Positions 53,493 to 62,795 are shown, counted from the first letter of the stretch. The stretch is DNA of 64,000 nt from Sphingomonas sabuli (GCF_014352855.1 NZ_CP060697.1:620001-684000), one strand, 5' to 3'. Translations and numbers: made by a program. Notes: generated by a model from the letters alone, not told the origin.

Positions 53493-54557
53493 ATGATCAC
53501 GCCAGAGCTTCAACTTGCCATCGATTGCTGCCGGGCCAACTTCGTCGGCGCGACCGATGCCGGCGATCTCGCGGTGACGCAGGCCATCGATTGGGAGCGA
53601 TTTCTGCGCGTCGTCCGGCGCCACCGTGTGGAAGCTCTCGCCGCTCGCGCCCTGCACCGTCATCATGCCACCGTCCCTGCCGCAATAGTCGCCGACCTGT
53701 CCAGCGACGCCACGCGGACCGCGCAAGCCAATCTGCGTGCCGCCAACGAATGCCGTCGGTTGCTCGCCGCCTTTCACGATGCCGATGTTCCAGTCCTGTT
53801 CGTAAAAGGTCTGACACTTTCGCAATTGGCCTACGGCGACGCGACAGTGAAAATGTCGTCCGACATCGATTTCCTGGTCGAACCGTCCAGCCTGCCAGCC
53901 GTGGCCGGCATTCTCGCCACTCTTGGCTATTCTCTCGACGCGGCCGATATGGAGGTAGGCAGCGCCGCTTATGAGCGGATGCACCGGCATGCCAAGGACG
54001 TGCCATGGCGCAACCGCGCCGGCATCACGCTTGAGCCGCACACGCGGTTGACCGACCATCCCGACCTCATTCCCGCGATCGGCATGGCGTCGCCGCGGCA
54101 GGAGGTCGGCGTCCTGCCCGGTGTTTCTCTCCCTACCCTCGCTCGCGAAGACCTATTCGCCTATCTTTGCGTGCACGGCGCCTCAAGCGCGTGGTTCCGG
54201 CTCAAATGGGTCGCCGACCTTGTCGGATTGATTGGATCTGACGGCGCGGAGGCCGAGCGTCTTTATCGACTGGCGGTTCGCCAGGGTGCGGGCCGCGCGC
54301 CGGCCCAAGCGCTGCTGGTCGCCAGTCGTCTGTTTGGACTTCCTCTGCCCGAGCGGCTGCGCGCCGAACTTTGCGCCGATCCTGCAAATCGCGCCCTTGC
54401 GAGGATGGCGCTACGCCAGATTAGCGACGAGCGTGAACCGACTGCGCGCCCACTCGGGACGCTGACGATCCACCTCTCCCAGTTGCTCCTGCGCAAGGGG
54501 CTCCGGTTCAAGACTTCCGAAGCCAGGCGCCAGGTTGCGCAGGTTCTAGCCCGCTAG
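53493..54557 (+). CDS. Nucleotidyltransferase of the NTP_transf_5 family
   Basis: The 354-residue protein has VLFVKGLTLSQLAYGD and the metal-binding pair in MSSDIDFLVE (Asp124, Asp126), the signature of NTP_transf_5, followed by a helical C-terminal half. Such genes recur in lasso clusters that also carry a kinase, and have been linked to further modification of the phosphorylated tail. Its exact reaction here is unknown. It leads a plus-strand unit with the exporter gene. Confidence 0.82.
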   Translation: MITPELQLAIDCCRANFVGATDAGDLAVTQAIDWERFLRVVRRHRVEALAARALHRHHATVPAAIVADLSSDATRTAQANLRAANECRRLLAAFHDADVPVLFVKGLTLSQLAYGDATVKMSSDIDFLVEPSSLPAVAGILATLGYSLDAADMEVGSAAYERMHRHAKDVPWRNRAGITLEPHTRLTDHPDLIPAIGMASPRQEVGVLPGVSLPTLAREDLFAYLCVHGASSAWFRLKWVADLVGLIGSDGAEAERLYRLAVRQGAGRAPAQALLVASRLFGLPLPERLRAELCADPANRALARMALRQISDEREPTARPLGTLTIHLSQLLLRKGLRFKTSEARRQVAQVLAR

Positions 54558-54607
54558 AGCGCGCCGGTTGCCAGTCACGGCCGCCTGCCTTAGCCCATCG
54601 CTCTGGA

Positions 54608-56377
54608 ATGGGGGTCATGGCGGGCGGCAAGGTCACTGGTTTCTGGAGTAGCCTCAGGCAACTTCACGCGATCATCACGCCGGCACAGCGGCGGGAGCTG
54701 TGGACGGTCGCGGCTTTGACCGTGGCCGGCGCCGTCGCGGAAGTCACGGCCATCGGTGCCGTCGTGCCATTCCTCGCCCTGCTCGCCAACAGCGGCGGCA
54801 GCGCGGCCGGATCATCGATCTTCCGGGTGTTTTCGGCGCTTGGAGCGACGACTGAACAGCAACAGCTGGCCCTTGCCACCGCAATCCTGTGCAGCGCAGC
54901 GGTCGCCGCCGCGGTGCTGCGCATTTTCCTCGTTCGCAAAACGCAATATTTCGCCAACCTGTTCGGGCACGAACTGTCGCTCGAGGTGCAGCGGCGGATC
55001 CTGTTCCAGCCCTACATCTGGCACACTGGTCAGAATTCGAGCCGCCAGCTGGCCGCGATCGAGAAGGTGCAGCTGGTGACCGGGTTGATCCTGCAGCCAC
55101 TGCTGAGCGCCGCCGCCGCGACGGTGCTGATCGCAGCCGTGCTTGTCGTACTGCTGCAACTAGCGCCGCTCGCGACGATTGCTGCGGGGACGGTGCTCGG
55201 CGTCGCATACTGGATCATTGGCGCCGCGGCGCGGTCCCGCCTCTCCCGCAATTCGCAGCTCGCGGACGAGGCGCTGGAGCGACGCACGCGCATCATCCAG
55301 GAGGCCGCCGGCGGCATTCGCGAGATCATCCTCGACGATTCGCAGGCGCGCGTCGTGGCCAGCTTCCGTGCCGCCGACCTGCAGTTCGCCCATGCGCTGG
55401 CCGACAGCAGCGTAGTGTCCATTATCCCGCGCTACATCCTTGAATCCGCCGGCGTCGTCGTAATCGCCATCGTTGCTCTGGTTATGGCGGAACGCGACGG
55501 CGGCATCATCGCCGCCCTGCCGCTGCTTGGCGCGCTGGCGCTCGGCGCGCAGCGACTGCTGCCGCTGGTTCAGCAGCTGTTCCAGGGCTGGAGCTCGGTC
55601 GCGGCGCATAGCGCAATGATCGACGACCTGCTCGGCCCGCTGCGGCTGCCGTTGCCGGGCCATACGGACAATCTTCCGGCCATGCCCTTCGCGATGGCCA
55701 TCGCGTTCGACGATGTCGGCTTTCGTTTTCCCGGCCGGGACCAGGATGCCGTCGCCGGATTGAGCTTTTCCATCCCCAAGGGCGCGCGGGTCGCGCTGGT
55801 GGGGCGCACCGGCAGCGGCAAAAGCACCTCAGCCGACCTGCTGATGGGCCTGCTCGATCCCGGAAGTGGAAGGATAACGATCGACGGCACGACTCTCGAC
55901 GACACCAACCGCAGGGCGTGGCGCGCAAATATCGGCCACGTCCCGCAGATGCCCTTCCTTGCCGACGCTACGATCGCCGAAAACATTGCCTTGTCGTCGG
56001 AGCCGGACACGGACCGGGTGCGCCAGGCCGCAAAACAGGCGCAGCTTTCCGATTTTATCGACAGCCTGCCGGCCGGCTACGCCACGCATGTTGGCGAGCG
56101 CGGCGCCCGCCTGTCCGGGGGCCAGCGACAGCGGTTGGCGATCGCCCGGGCAATCTACAAGGACGCGCCGCTATTGGTCCTCGACGAAGCCACCAGTGCG
56201 CTGGACGACGAAACGGAACGTGCGATCGCCGGCGCGCTTGACGGGCTGCAGGCGCGGGGAACGACCGTCGTCATCATCGCGCACCGGTCGTCGATGATCG
56301 CCGGCTGCGACCAGGTCATTCGCCTCGACGGCGGCCGGATCGCCGGCACGGAGGCTCAGGCGGCGTCCCTGGGGTAA
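54608..56377 (+). CDS. ABC exporter of the lasso cluster (D protein)
   Basis: The 589-residue half-transporter has six membrane helices (about residues 30-330) and a nucleotide-binding domain: Walker A GRTGSGKST, signature LSGGQRQRLAIARA, Walker B LLVLDEATSALDD and H-loop IIAHRSSMI. It matches lasso D proteins, which export the mature peptide and give self-immunity. It has no N-terminal C39 peptidase domain, as expected since B2 removes the leader. Its 3' end overlaps the convergent B2 gene by 22 bases. Confidence 0.9.
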   Translation: MGVMAGGKVTGFWSSLRQLHAIITPAQRRELWTVAALTVAGAVAEVTAIGAVVPFLALLANSGGSAAGSSIFRVFSALGATTEQQQLALATAILCSAAVAAAVLRIFLVRKTQYFANLFGHELSLEVQRRILFQPYIWHTGQNSSRQLAAIEKVQLVTGLILQPLLSAAAATVLIAAVLVVLLQLAPLATIAAGTVLGVAYWIIGAAARSRLSRNSQLADEALERRTRIIQEAAGGIREIILDDSQARVVASFRAADLQFAHALADSSVVSIIPRYILESAGVVVIAIVALVMAERDGGIIAALPLLGALALGAQRLLPLVQQLFQGWSSVAAHSAMIDDLLGPLRLPLPGHTDNLPAMPFAMAIAFDDVGFRFPGRDQDAVAGLSFSIPKGARVALVGRTGSGKSTSADLLMGLLDPGSGRITIDGTTLDDTNRRAWRANIGHVPQMPFLADATIAENIALSSEPDTDRVRQAAKQAQLSDFIDSLPAGYATHVGERGARLSGGQRQRLAIARAIYKDAPLLVLDEATSALDDETERAIAGALDGLQARGTTVVIIAHRSSMIAGCDQVIRLDGGRIAGTEAQAASLG

Positions 56378-56799
56378 GTGGCAAGCTGCGCGTAAGACCC
56401 GGCTTCTTCGGCGCCGATGACGATCCGGTCGCCAACCTTCACCCAGACATGGGCCTTGAGCGCGTCGTCAGCCGGGTTGGCACCATAACATAGTATCGCG
56501 GGCACGCCGCGGCTGCGCAGCAGACGCTGCAGAGCCAATCCGCGATGAATGCACACGTTGCGCCACGGCGCCCCGTAGCTGGCCCGGTTCAGCGCCCTGA
56601 CCCAGTCATCGATCACTACCGCCTCCGCTGTCGAGCCTTCCAGCGGCACCGATCCGCTTTCGATCGCTCGCTGAAAAGGCATCATGCGCAGGACAAGGCT
56701 GGCGCGGGCAAGTTCGGCAAAGGCTGCAAGAACCCGGACGCGCTCTGCCCAAGGGAGCCGAAGCGCTCCATCCGCCAGCTTGCGTAACCGTGTCGCGAT
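56356..56799 (-). CDS. Lasso peptide B2 protein (transglutaminase-like leader peptidase), ATC start
   Basis: Read from ATC at 56799 the protein has 147 residues, the usual B2 length. The N-terminal helix (RLRKLADGALRLPWAERVRVL) and LRMMPFQRAI come first, then the catalytic Cys in WRNVCIHRGLALQRLLRSRGVP (Cys83), His in LKAHVWVKVGD (His117) and the following Asp. B2 removes the leader before cyclisation. AGGGGA stands six bases before the ATC. The first standard start, ATG 56685, would cut off 38 conserved-looking residues. It lies opposite to the exporter. Confidence 0.82.
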   Translation of the reverse strand: MATRLRKLADGALRLPWAERVRVLAAFAELARASLVLRMMPFQRAIESGSVPLEGSTAEAVVIDDWVRALNRASYGAPWRNVCIHRGLALQRLLRSRGVPAILCYGANPADDALKAHVWVKVGDRIVIGAEEAGSYAQLATYPRDAA

Positions 56800-57004
56800 G
56801 GTTGGTCCCCTAAAGCCGCTAGCGACGGTCGAGCCCGTGCCGTGGCAACATACTCATTCTGGCGGAAAATAGCGCCACTTGGCGAAGTATGACATGGTCC
56901 CTATCCGATTCGGGTTCGATTGCGTCCACTTTTGAAGGTCCATCCATGGTCATCGCTGCTCCGGGTCCGCTCGATTGACGCCGTTCGAGTCCAGGAACGC
57001 CACC
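56800..57004. other. Intergenic region between lasso B2 and polysaccharide genes
   Basis: This 205-base divergent gap separates B2 from the aminotransferase gene. It holds an AT-rich part around 56845-56895 that could contain promoters for one or both directions. No small gene or tRNA is seen. Confidence 0.4.
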
Positions 57005-58225
57005 GTGACCGTGGCCGACGAGGCCGCAGGCGGGCCGTCGCGCGGGCTTGAACTGCGGACCGACGAACAATGGCCGTTTTACGCGGAAGATGAGATCGCA
57101 GCGGTCGCCGATGTCCTCCGCTCCGGCAAGGTCAATCAATGGACCGGACCCGATGTCACGGCCTTCGTCGCCGCGTGCGAGCGGCGCTTCGGCGGCGGCC
57201 GCGGGCTGGCATTGGCCAACGGCTCGCTTGCCCTTGAAATCGTGCTCCGGGCCTATGGCGTCGGCCCTGGTGACGAAGTGGTCGTGTCGCCGCGTTCCTT
57301 CATGGCCTCGGCATCATCCGCTTCGCTGGTCGGCGCAACGCCGGTCTTCGCCGACGTCGATGCCGACAGCGGCAACATCACCCCGAACAGCATCGCACGG
57401 GTCCTTACGGATCGAACGCGGGCGATTATTCCCGTTCACCTCGCGGGCTGGCCGGCCGACATTCAGGGAATGATGGACCTTGTCGATGGCCGCGACGTCG
57501 TCGTCATCGAGGATTGCGCACAGGCACATGGGGCCATGATCGGCGGCCAGAGCGTCGGCAGCATTGGTCACGCCGCCGCTTTTTCCTTTTGTCAGGACAA
57601 GATCATCTCGACCGGCGGCGAAGGCGGCTACGTCAGCTTCCAGGACGAAGCCAAATGGCGCTGGGCCTGGTCGTTCAAGGACCATGGCAAGGATCTGGAC
57701 AAGGCCACATCGGGCGGCGGCACTCCGGGCATGTTCCGCTACGTTCACGACAGCATCGGGACCAACTGGCGCCTGACCGGCCCGCAGGCCGCGATCGGCA
57801 TGGCTCAGCTTGGCAAGCTCGACCGCTGGACCGACCGGCGAACGCGTAACGCACGTATCTGGATCGACGCGCTGGACGGCATTCCCCGGCTGCGCGTCCC
57901 CCTGCCCGACCCGCACCTGCGGCATGCTTTCTACAAGCTCTATTTCTACATCGAAGGCGGCTCCGACGACGATGCCGCGGAGGCACGTGCGACGATTATC
58001 GGCTGTGCGCAGGCGGAGGGCCTGCGGCTATTCTCGGGCAGCTGTTCCGAAATCTATCTGGAACAGGCTTTCGCCGACCTGCCGCGACCCGATTGCCCTG
58101 TTTCGCGCTCATTGGGCGCACGAAGCCTGATGGTTGAAGTGCACCCGACGCTCCAGCCCGATCTCCTCGAGCGACGGGCAGCCCGCCTGGCGGAAATGCT
58201 CCGCGCGGTCCTCGGCGGCGCGTAG
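57005..58225 (+). CDS. DegT/DnrJ/EryC1-type sugar aminotransferase
   Basis: The 406-residue PLP enzyme has LALANGSLALEIVLRAYG, VIEDCAQAHGA and the catalytic Lys199 in SFCQDKIISTGGEGGYV. These match nucleotide-sugar aminotransferases that build amino sugars for LPS or exopolysaccharide. GTG 57005 is chosen because AGGA precedes it by eight bases; TTG 56975 is an alternative. It is followed after ten bases by a CapD-like dehydratase, so the two probably make one amino sugar. Confidence 0.9.
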   Translation: MTVADEAAGGPSRGLELRTDEQWPFYAEDEIAAVADVLRSGKVNQWTGPDVTAFVAACERRFGGGRGLALANGSLALEIVLRAYGVGPGDEVVVSPRSFMASASSASLVGATPVFADVDADSGNITPNSIARVLTDRTRAIIPVHLAGWPADIQGMMDLVDGRDVVVIEDCAQAHGAMIGGQSVGSIGHAAAFSFCQDKIISTGGEGGYVSFQDEAKWRWAWSFKDHGKDLDKATSGGGTPGMFRYVHDSIGTNWRLTGPQAAIGMAQLGKLDRWTDRRTRNARIWIDALDGIPRLRVPLPDPHLRHAFYKLYFYIEGGSDDDAAEARATIIGCAQAEGLRLFSGSCSEIYLEQAFADLPRPDCPVSRSLGARSLMVEVHPTLQPDLLERRAARLAEMLRAVLGGA

Positions 58226-58235
58226 GCAGATCGAC

Positions 58236-60200
58236 GTGCCGATCCAGTTGCTCCGCAAGCTGCCCAACCTGGGACGCCGCCGCAAGCGGGCGATCCTCGT
58301 TGCCTATGACTTGGCGGCGATGCTGGTCTCGCTGTGGGCCAGCTTCTCGGTTCGCCTTGGCGTCCTCTACGTGCCGACCGGCCGGCGGGTCATCATCTCC
58401 GCGCTGATCGCCTTCGCGGTGGGCATTATCGCCCTATACCGTTTCCGTATCTATCACATCGTGTTGCGCTATTTCGACCTGCGCATGGTCACGCGCATTC
58501 TTGCCGCGTCCGCGGCATCGGCGCTGGCCTGGGTCGCGCTCGTCTACCTGATGGACGCCAAGATTGCCTTTTCCTACCGCACCTTCGACGTCCCGCGGTC
58601 GGTCGCCTTCATCTATTGCGGCTTCCTGTTCATGCTGCTGTTCATGGGCCGCTATGCGATGGCGTTGTTGCTCGCCGGCGCCGGGGCCGATCCGGACGAG
58701 AATGCCGATCTTACCCGCAACATCCTGATCTATGGCGCCAACCCGGTCGGGATAAGCCTGGCGGATTCGGTTCGCCTCTCATCGCGCTACCGCCTGGCCG
58801 GCTTCATCGATAGCGATCCCGCGGTCCAGGGTCAGATCGTCGCCGGCTTCCCCATCTATCACCCGTCGAAGCTGCCCCAGCTGGCCGCCGACGGCGAGAT
58901 CGACGAGGTCTTCCTGGCCATGTCCAGCGCCAGCCGGGCCCAGCGACTGGAAGCGATTTCGCAGGTCCGCGCGCTCGACCTTGAAGTGAAGACCGTCCCG
59001 GCGCCCGAGGAAATCGTCTCCGGGCGCTTCACCGTCAGCGACATCCGGCCGGTCGACGTCAGCGACCTGTTGCGTCGTGACCCGGTGGAACCCCTCGGCA
59101 ACCTCATCCAGGAAGCGATCGAGGGCCGCTCGATCCTCGTCACCGGTGCCGGGGGATCGATCGGTTCCGAAATCTGCCGCCAGGTGCTGCAAGGCGGTCC
59201 GCGCAAGCTGGTGCTGCTCGATCACAGCGAGTTCGCGCTTTATACGATCCACGATCATCTCACCGAGATCGCCGAACTGCTTCCGCCCGAGCGAAGGCCG
59301 GACGTGGTGCCGGTGGTCGGCTCGATGCTCGACGACGTGCTGGTACGCCAGCTTCTCGCGACCCATGCCATCGACACGCTCTATCACGCCGCCGCCTACA
59401 AGCACGTGCCGCTGCTTGAGGACAATGAGCTGGTCGGCATCCAGAATAACGTGTTCGGGACGCTGACCGTCGCGCGTGCTGCCTTCGACGCCAAGCTGAC
59501 CCGGTTCACGATGATCTCGACCGACAAGGCGGTCCGGCCGAAGAGCGTAATGGGCGCGACCAAGCGCGTCGCCGAGCTGGTCATCCAGGCTCTGGCCAGC
59601 AGCGCCGGCTGCAAGACGCAATTCGGCATCGTCCGCTTCGGCAACGTGCTCGATTCCTCAGGTTCGGTCGTGCAGCGTTTCCGCAAGCAGATCCGTGCCG
59701 GCGGACCGGTGACGGTCACGCACCGGGACATCACCCGTTTCTTCATGTCCATTCCCGAGGCGACCCAGCTCGTCCTTCAGGCGAGCGCCATGGCCCGCAA
59801 CGGCGAAGTCTTCGTGCTCGACATGGGCGAGCCGGTGAAGATCAGCGAACTTGCCCGGCACATGATCAACCTGTCGGGCATGACCGTTCAGGATGACGAC
59901 AATCCATCGGGCGACGTGGCGATCAACTTCGTCGGCCTGCGCCCGGGTGAGAAGCTGTACGAGGAACTGTTCGTCGGCGAGGAAACGCTGGCCACCGATC
60001 ATCCGCGCATCAGTATGGCGCGGGAACGGATCATCGCCCAACCCGAGCTCGACGAACTGCTCGCCGAACTCCGCTCGGCAGTGGCGACCGGCGATCGTCT
60101 GGTGACCCGTTCCGCGCTGCGCGAATTCCTGACGTCAGAGATCGATGCCGAAGTGATCGAATTCCCGACCCACAAGCAGGCCGACGGCACGAACGGCTAG
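58236..60200 (+). CDS. CapD/FlaA1-type nucleotide-sugar 4,6-dehydratase, membrane bound
   Basis: The 654-residue protein has four N-terminal membrane helices (about residues 20-150), a CoA-binding-like Rossmann domain (ILIYGANPVGISLADSV) and an SDR domain with ILVTGAGGSIGSE near residue 300. The active-site segment is MISTDKAVRPKSVMGATKR. It fits WbpM/CapD enzymes that dehydrate UDP-GlcNAc to a 4-keto-6-deoxy sugar, which the upstream aminotransferase could aminate. Its stop overlaps the convergent epimerase gene by four bases. Confidence 0.93.
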   Translation: MPIQLLRKLPNLGRRRKRAILVAYDLAAMLVSLWASFSVRLGVLYVPTGRRVIISALIAFAVGIIALYRFRIYHIVLRYFDLRMVTRILAASAASALAWVALVYLMDAKIAFSYRTFDVPRSVAFIYCGFLFMLLFMGRYAMALLLAGAGADPDENADLTRNILIYGANPVGISLADSVRLSSRYRLAGFIDSDPAVQGQIVAGFPIYHPSKLPQLAADGEIDEVFLAMSSASRAQRLEAISQVRALDLEVKTVPAPEEIVSGRFTVSDIRPVDVSDLLRRDPVEPLGNLIQEAIEGRSILVTGAGGSIGSEICRQVLQGGPRKLVLLDHSEFALYTIHDHLTEIAELLPPERRPDVVPVVGSMLDDVLVRQLLATHAIDTLYHAAAYKHVPLLEDNELVGIQNNVFGTLTVARAAFDAKLTRFTMISTDKAVRPKSVMGATKRVAELVIQALASSAGCKTQFGIVRFGNVLDSSGSVVQRFRKQIRAGGPVTVTHRDITRFFMSIPEATQLVLQASAMARNGEVFVLDMGEPVKISELARHMINLSGMTVQDDDNPSGDVAINFVGLRPGEKLYEELFVGEETLATDHPRISMARERIIAQPELDELLAELRSAVATGDRLVTRSALREFLTSEIDAEVIEFPTHKQADGTNG

Positions 60201-61093
60201 GTCGAGGCGACCAGCCGCTCCAGTCCCTTACGTAAAGGCGTCGGCGTGAAACCCAGCCGCGCGGCCTTCGCGATATCGATGGCGGGGAATCCAGCCTCCG
60301 CTTGCTCGCCGCGTTCGACAATCAGCGCCTCCGGGCCCGCGCCAGTCAATTCAACAAGCTGCGCGCACACGTCAAGCAAGCTGTTCTTCTCACCGCCGGC
60401 GATGTTGAACGCGCCGGTCTCCTCGTTGGCCAGAAATAGGCGGATGGCCCGCGATACATCGCCGACTTCGACGAAATCGACCGCGAATGACCCGCCATTG
60501 GCGAGCCGGATCGGCGTACCGTCCCGAAGCAGCCGAACGAACCGGGTGAGCAGCGAGGTCTCGACGCCCGCGCCATAAACGGAGCTCAACCGCAACGTCG
60601 TGACCGCTATCCCGCGGTTGCGGTGCCAGTAAGCACCCAGAACGTCCTGCACGAGTTTCGACGACAAATAGAACGGAGCCCGCGCTGACGGGAACATGGG
60701 GTCGTCCTCCGCGGCGCAAGAAACGCCGGGAGCGTAAGCGTTGGCGCTGGTGGTCTGGATCAGGCGCGTGACCCCGGCCTCCTCCATCGCCGCCAGCAGC
60801 TTGAGCAGGCCGAACACGTTCGTCTGGAAGGCAGCGGGAGCGGCGCCTTCGCTTTCCTGGCTCGCCGGAATGTGCGCGGCCAGATGAGCAACGGCGGCGC
60901 AGCCGTCCAGCGCACCGGACGGTAACGGCCTGTCGTCGCTGAAATCGACCGCGACATGCTCGATGTCGTCGTCGGGGGCCGAACGCGACAGCACTCGAAC
61001 CCGGAACCCGTCATCGACCAGGTCGGTCACCAGCCGCCGGCCGACGACGCCCGTGCCGCCGGTAACGGCAATCAGGTCGCCCGTCGCGACCAT
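60197..61093 (-). CDS. NAD-dependent epimerase/dehydratase
   Basis: The 298-residue extended SDR has IAVTGGTGVVGRRLVTDL, VAHLAAHIP, the YxxxK-type segment FYLSSKLVQD (Tyr replaced by Phe-Tyr-Leu order to be checked) and LRLSSVYGAG. It probably converts a nucleotide sugar in the surface polysaccharide pathway. Its ATG overlaps the stop of the ATP-grasp gene, making a coupled trio with the phosphoesterase. Confidence 0.85.
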   Translation of the reverse strand: MVATGDLIAVTGGTGVVGRRLVTDLVDDGFRVRVLSRSAPDDDIEHVAVDFSDDRPLPSGALDGCAAVAHLAAHIPASQESEGAAPAAFQTNVFGLLKLLAAMEEAGVTRLIQTTSANAYAPGVSCAAEDDPMFPSARAPFYLSSKLVQDVLGAYWHRNRGIAVTTLRLSSVYGAGVETSLLTRFVRLLRDGTPIRLANGGSFAVDFVEVGDVSRAIRLFLANEETGAFNIAGGEKNSLLDVCAQLVELTGAGPEALIVERGEQAEAGFPAIDIAKAARLGFTPTPLRKGLERLVAST

Positions 61094-62076
61094 CAGCCGA
61101 GCTGTTCGACCTGCGACGGCGGCACCACGATCTCGCTCCAAAAACGCAGGATCGTCGAATGCTCGATGTTGGGCTGCGTCACTTCCTCGCCGAACAGGAT
61201 GTGGCGAATGCACATTTCGACTTCGTTGAAACCGACGGCCGCCCGCAAGGGTGTGGTGCCGGAAAAGCGGCAGTTGATCTCGAACACGCACGGCCGTCCC
61301 TCCCGGTCGAGCCGGAATTGGAAGTTCGCGGGGCCGTACGGGCCGAGCGCGGCGCCGAACGCTCGCACCTGCTCGTTGAGTTCGGGATAAGCCTCGGTGA
61401 ATGCGCGATAGGTGTTCCCGTCACGCAGGTCGCGCCGCATCACGATCGACGCGCGCGGTTTGCCGTCGAAAACGACCACGCTGGCGGTATATTCGCCGTC
61501 GTCCGTGCCGATGCACTCCTGCACGACCAGTCCCTCGCGGCCAGCGAGCGCGGCATCCAGCTCCGCCTGGCTATTCACCACCGACACCCCGATCGAGCGC
61601 GCCCCGCGGCGCGGCTTCACGACCAGCGGGAAGCCAACCGTCTCGACCACGCGCCGAAGCTCCTCGGCGTTTTCTGGCCGCGCGGAAGCCGGCGCGCGAA
61701 ACCCCGCCTCGTCGAAAAACTGGAACGTCTGGTATTTGTCGTCGGCGATCTCCACGGCCCGCTCGTCGCTGACGAGGATGTTGGTGCCGTAATCGCGCTC
61801 CAGCGCTTCCCGATTGGCGGCGAGCACCGCCAGTTCGGCATCGGTGCCGGGAATGACGATGTCCGGCTTGGCCTTGGCGATGATCTCGCCAAGCCGTTCG
61901 ACATAGGCCGGGTCGTTGGCCATCGGGACAAGATAGGCTTCGTCCGTCCAGTGCAGCCCCGCGGACAGCGGGCTGGGATCGGCGGCAATAAGCTTGGCAT
62001 CCAGCGACGAGCGTTCCAGCGCGCGCATCACCCCTTGGCCGAGCAGCGCACCGGCCCCGGTCACGAGGACTTTCAC
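61093..62076 (-). CDS. ATP-grasp ligase (CarB-like)
   Basis: The 327-residue protein starts VKVLVTGAGALLGQGVMRAL and has an ATP-grasp fold: FPLVVKPRRGARSIGVSVV, VQECIGTDDGEYTASVVVFDG and the metal site FEINCRFSGTTPLRAA. Such enzymes join a carboxylate to an amine or other nucleophile. In polysaccharide loci they may attach amino acids to sugars; the substrates here are unknown. It begins at GTG inside the stop of the metallophosphoesterase (GTGA). Confidence 0.85.
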   Translation of the reverse strand: MKVLVTGAGALLGQGVMRALERSSLDAKLIAADPSPLSAGLHWTDEAYLVPMANDPAYVERLGEIIAKAKPDIVIPGTDAELAVLAANREALERDYGTNILVSDERAVEIADDKYQTFQFFDEAGFRAPASARPENAEELRRVVETVGFPLVVKPRRGARSIGVSVVNSQAELDAALAGREGLVVQECIGTDDGEYTASVVVFDGKPRASIVMRRDLRDGNTYRAFTEAYPELNEQVRAFGAALGPYGPANFQFRLDREGRPCVFEINCRFSGTTPLRAAVGFNEVEMCIRHILFGEEVTQPNIEHSTILRFWSEIVVPPSQVEQLG

Positions 62077-62795
62077 TGGAAAAACTGGCACAGGCGCTCC
62101 TTGGTCGGCGCCGACAGGCCTGTCGCGCGCAGCTTGCGAATCGTCGAATCCCAACTTCGGTCGATCCACCGCTGCTCAATGGAGAATTCAGGACCCGCCG
62201 TCACCATCGCCCACTGCCCGCGCGGATCTTCGCGGTCGCGGGGCTGGCCGATGGACCCCACCGTGTACACGCCGCCCGCCCGATCGGCTGGCCGATAGCC
62301 GCGAAAGCGGTGCACATGCCCGAATATGCCCCAGTCGAAACCGCGCGACTGCAGCACTTCGGCCGCCTGCTGCATCGCGGCTTCGCCGTTGAGGTACGTC
62401 CAGTCAGGAAAGCCGAACGGATTGGCGTGCGATACGAGCAGGCGCTCCGCGGTCCATTCCGCATGCCATGGCAAAGCGTCGACCGCGCCCGGCCCACCCA
62501 GCTGTTCCACGGTCCAGGCGACCGATTCCCGAATCCAGTCCGGCAGCTTGGCGCGATATGCGTCGGCACCCGCGCCGGAGCGGTACAGCACGTCATGGTT
62601 GCCGGTGATGAGGATCGCCCCGTCGCGCTCCACAGCGTACTGCGTCAGGCGCAGCGTTTCGCGCGGTTCCGGCCCGTAGGTAAAGAGGTCGCCGAGGATG
62701 ATCAGCCGGTCGAAGCCTTCGCTTCTCGCGCCTTCCAGTGCGTCGGCGAAATGCTCGGCCGCGGAATGGATGTCGCTGAGGACGGCGATCTTCAC
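62073..62795 (-). CDS. Metallophosphoesterase
   Basis: The 240-residue protein has the calcineurin-like metal motifs in order: VLSDIHSAAEHF, ILGDLFTYGPEP, ITGNHDVLY, LLVSHANPF and IFGHVHRFRGY. It is in the YfcE/MJ0936-type single-domain group of phosphodiesterases. It is the first gene of the overlapping minus-strand trio (phosphoesterase, ATP-grasp, epimerase), divergent from the glycosyltransferase across 129 bases. Confidence 0.9.
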   Translation of the reverse strand: MKIAVLSDIHSAAEHFADALEGARSEGFDRLIILGDLFTYGPEPRETLRLTQYAVERDGAILITGNHDVLYRSGAGADAYRAKLPDWIRESVAWTVEQLGGPGAVDALPWHAEWTAERLLVSHANPFGFPDWTYLNGEAAMQQAAEVLQSRGFDWGIFGHVHRFRGYRPADRAGGVYTVGSIGQPRDREDPRGQWAMVTAGPEFSIEQRWIDRSWDSTIRKLRATGLSAPTKERLCQFFQ

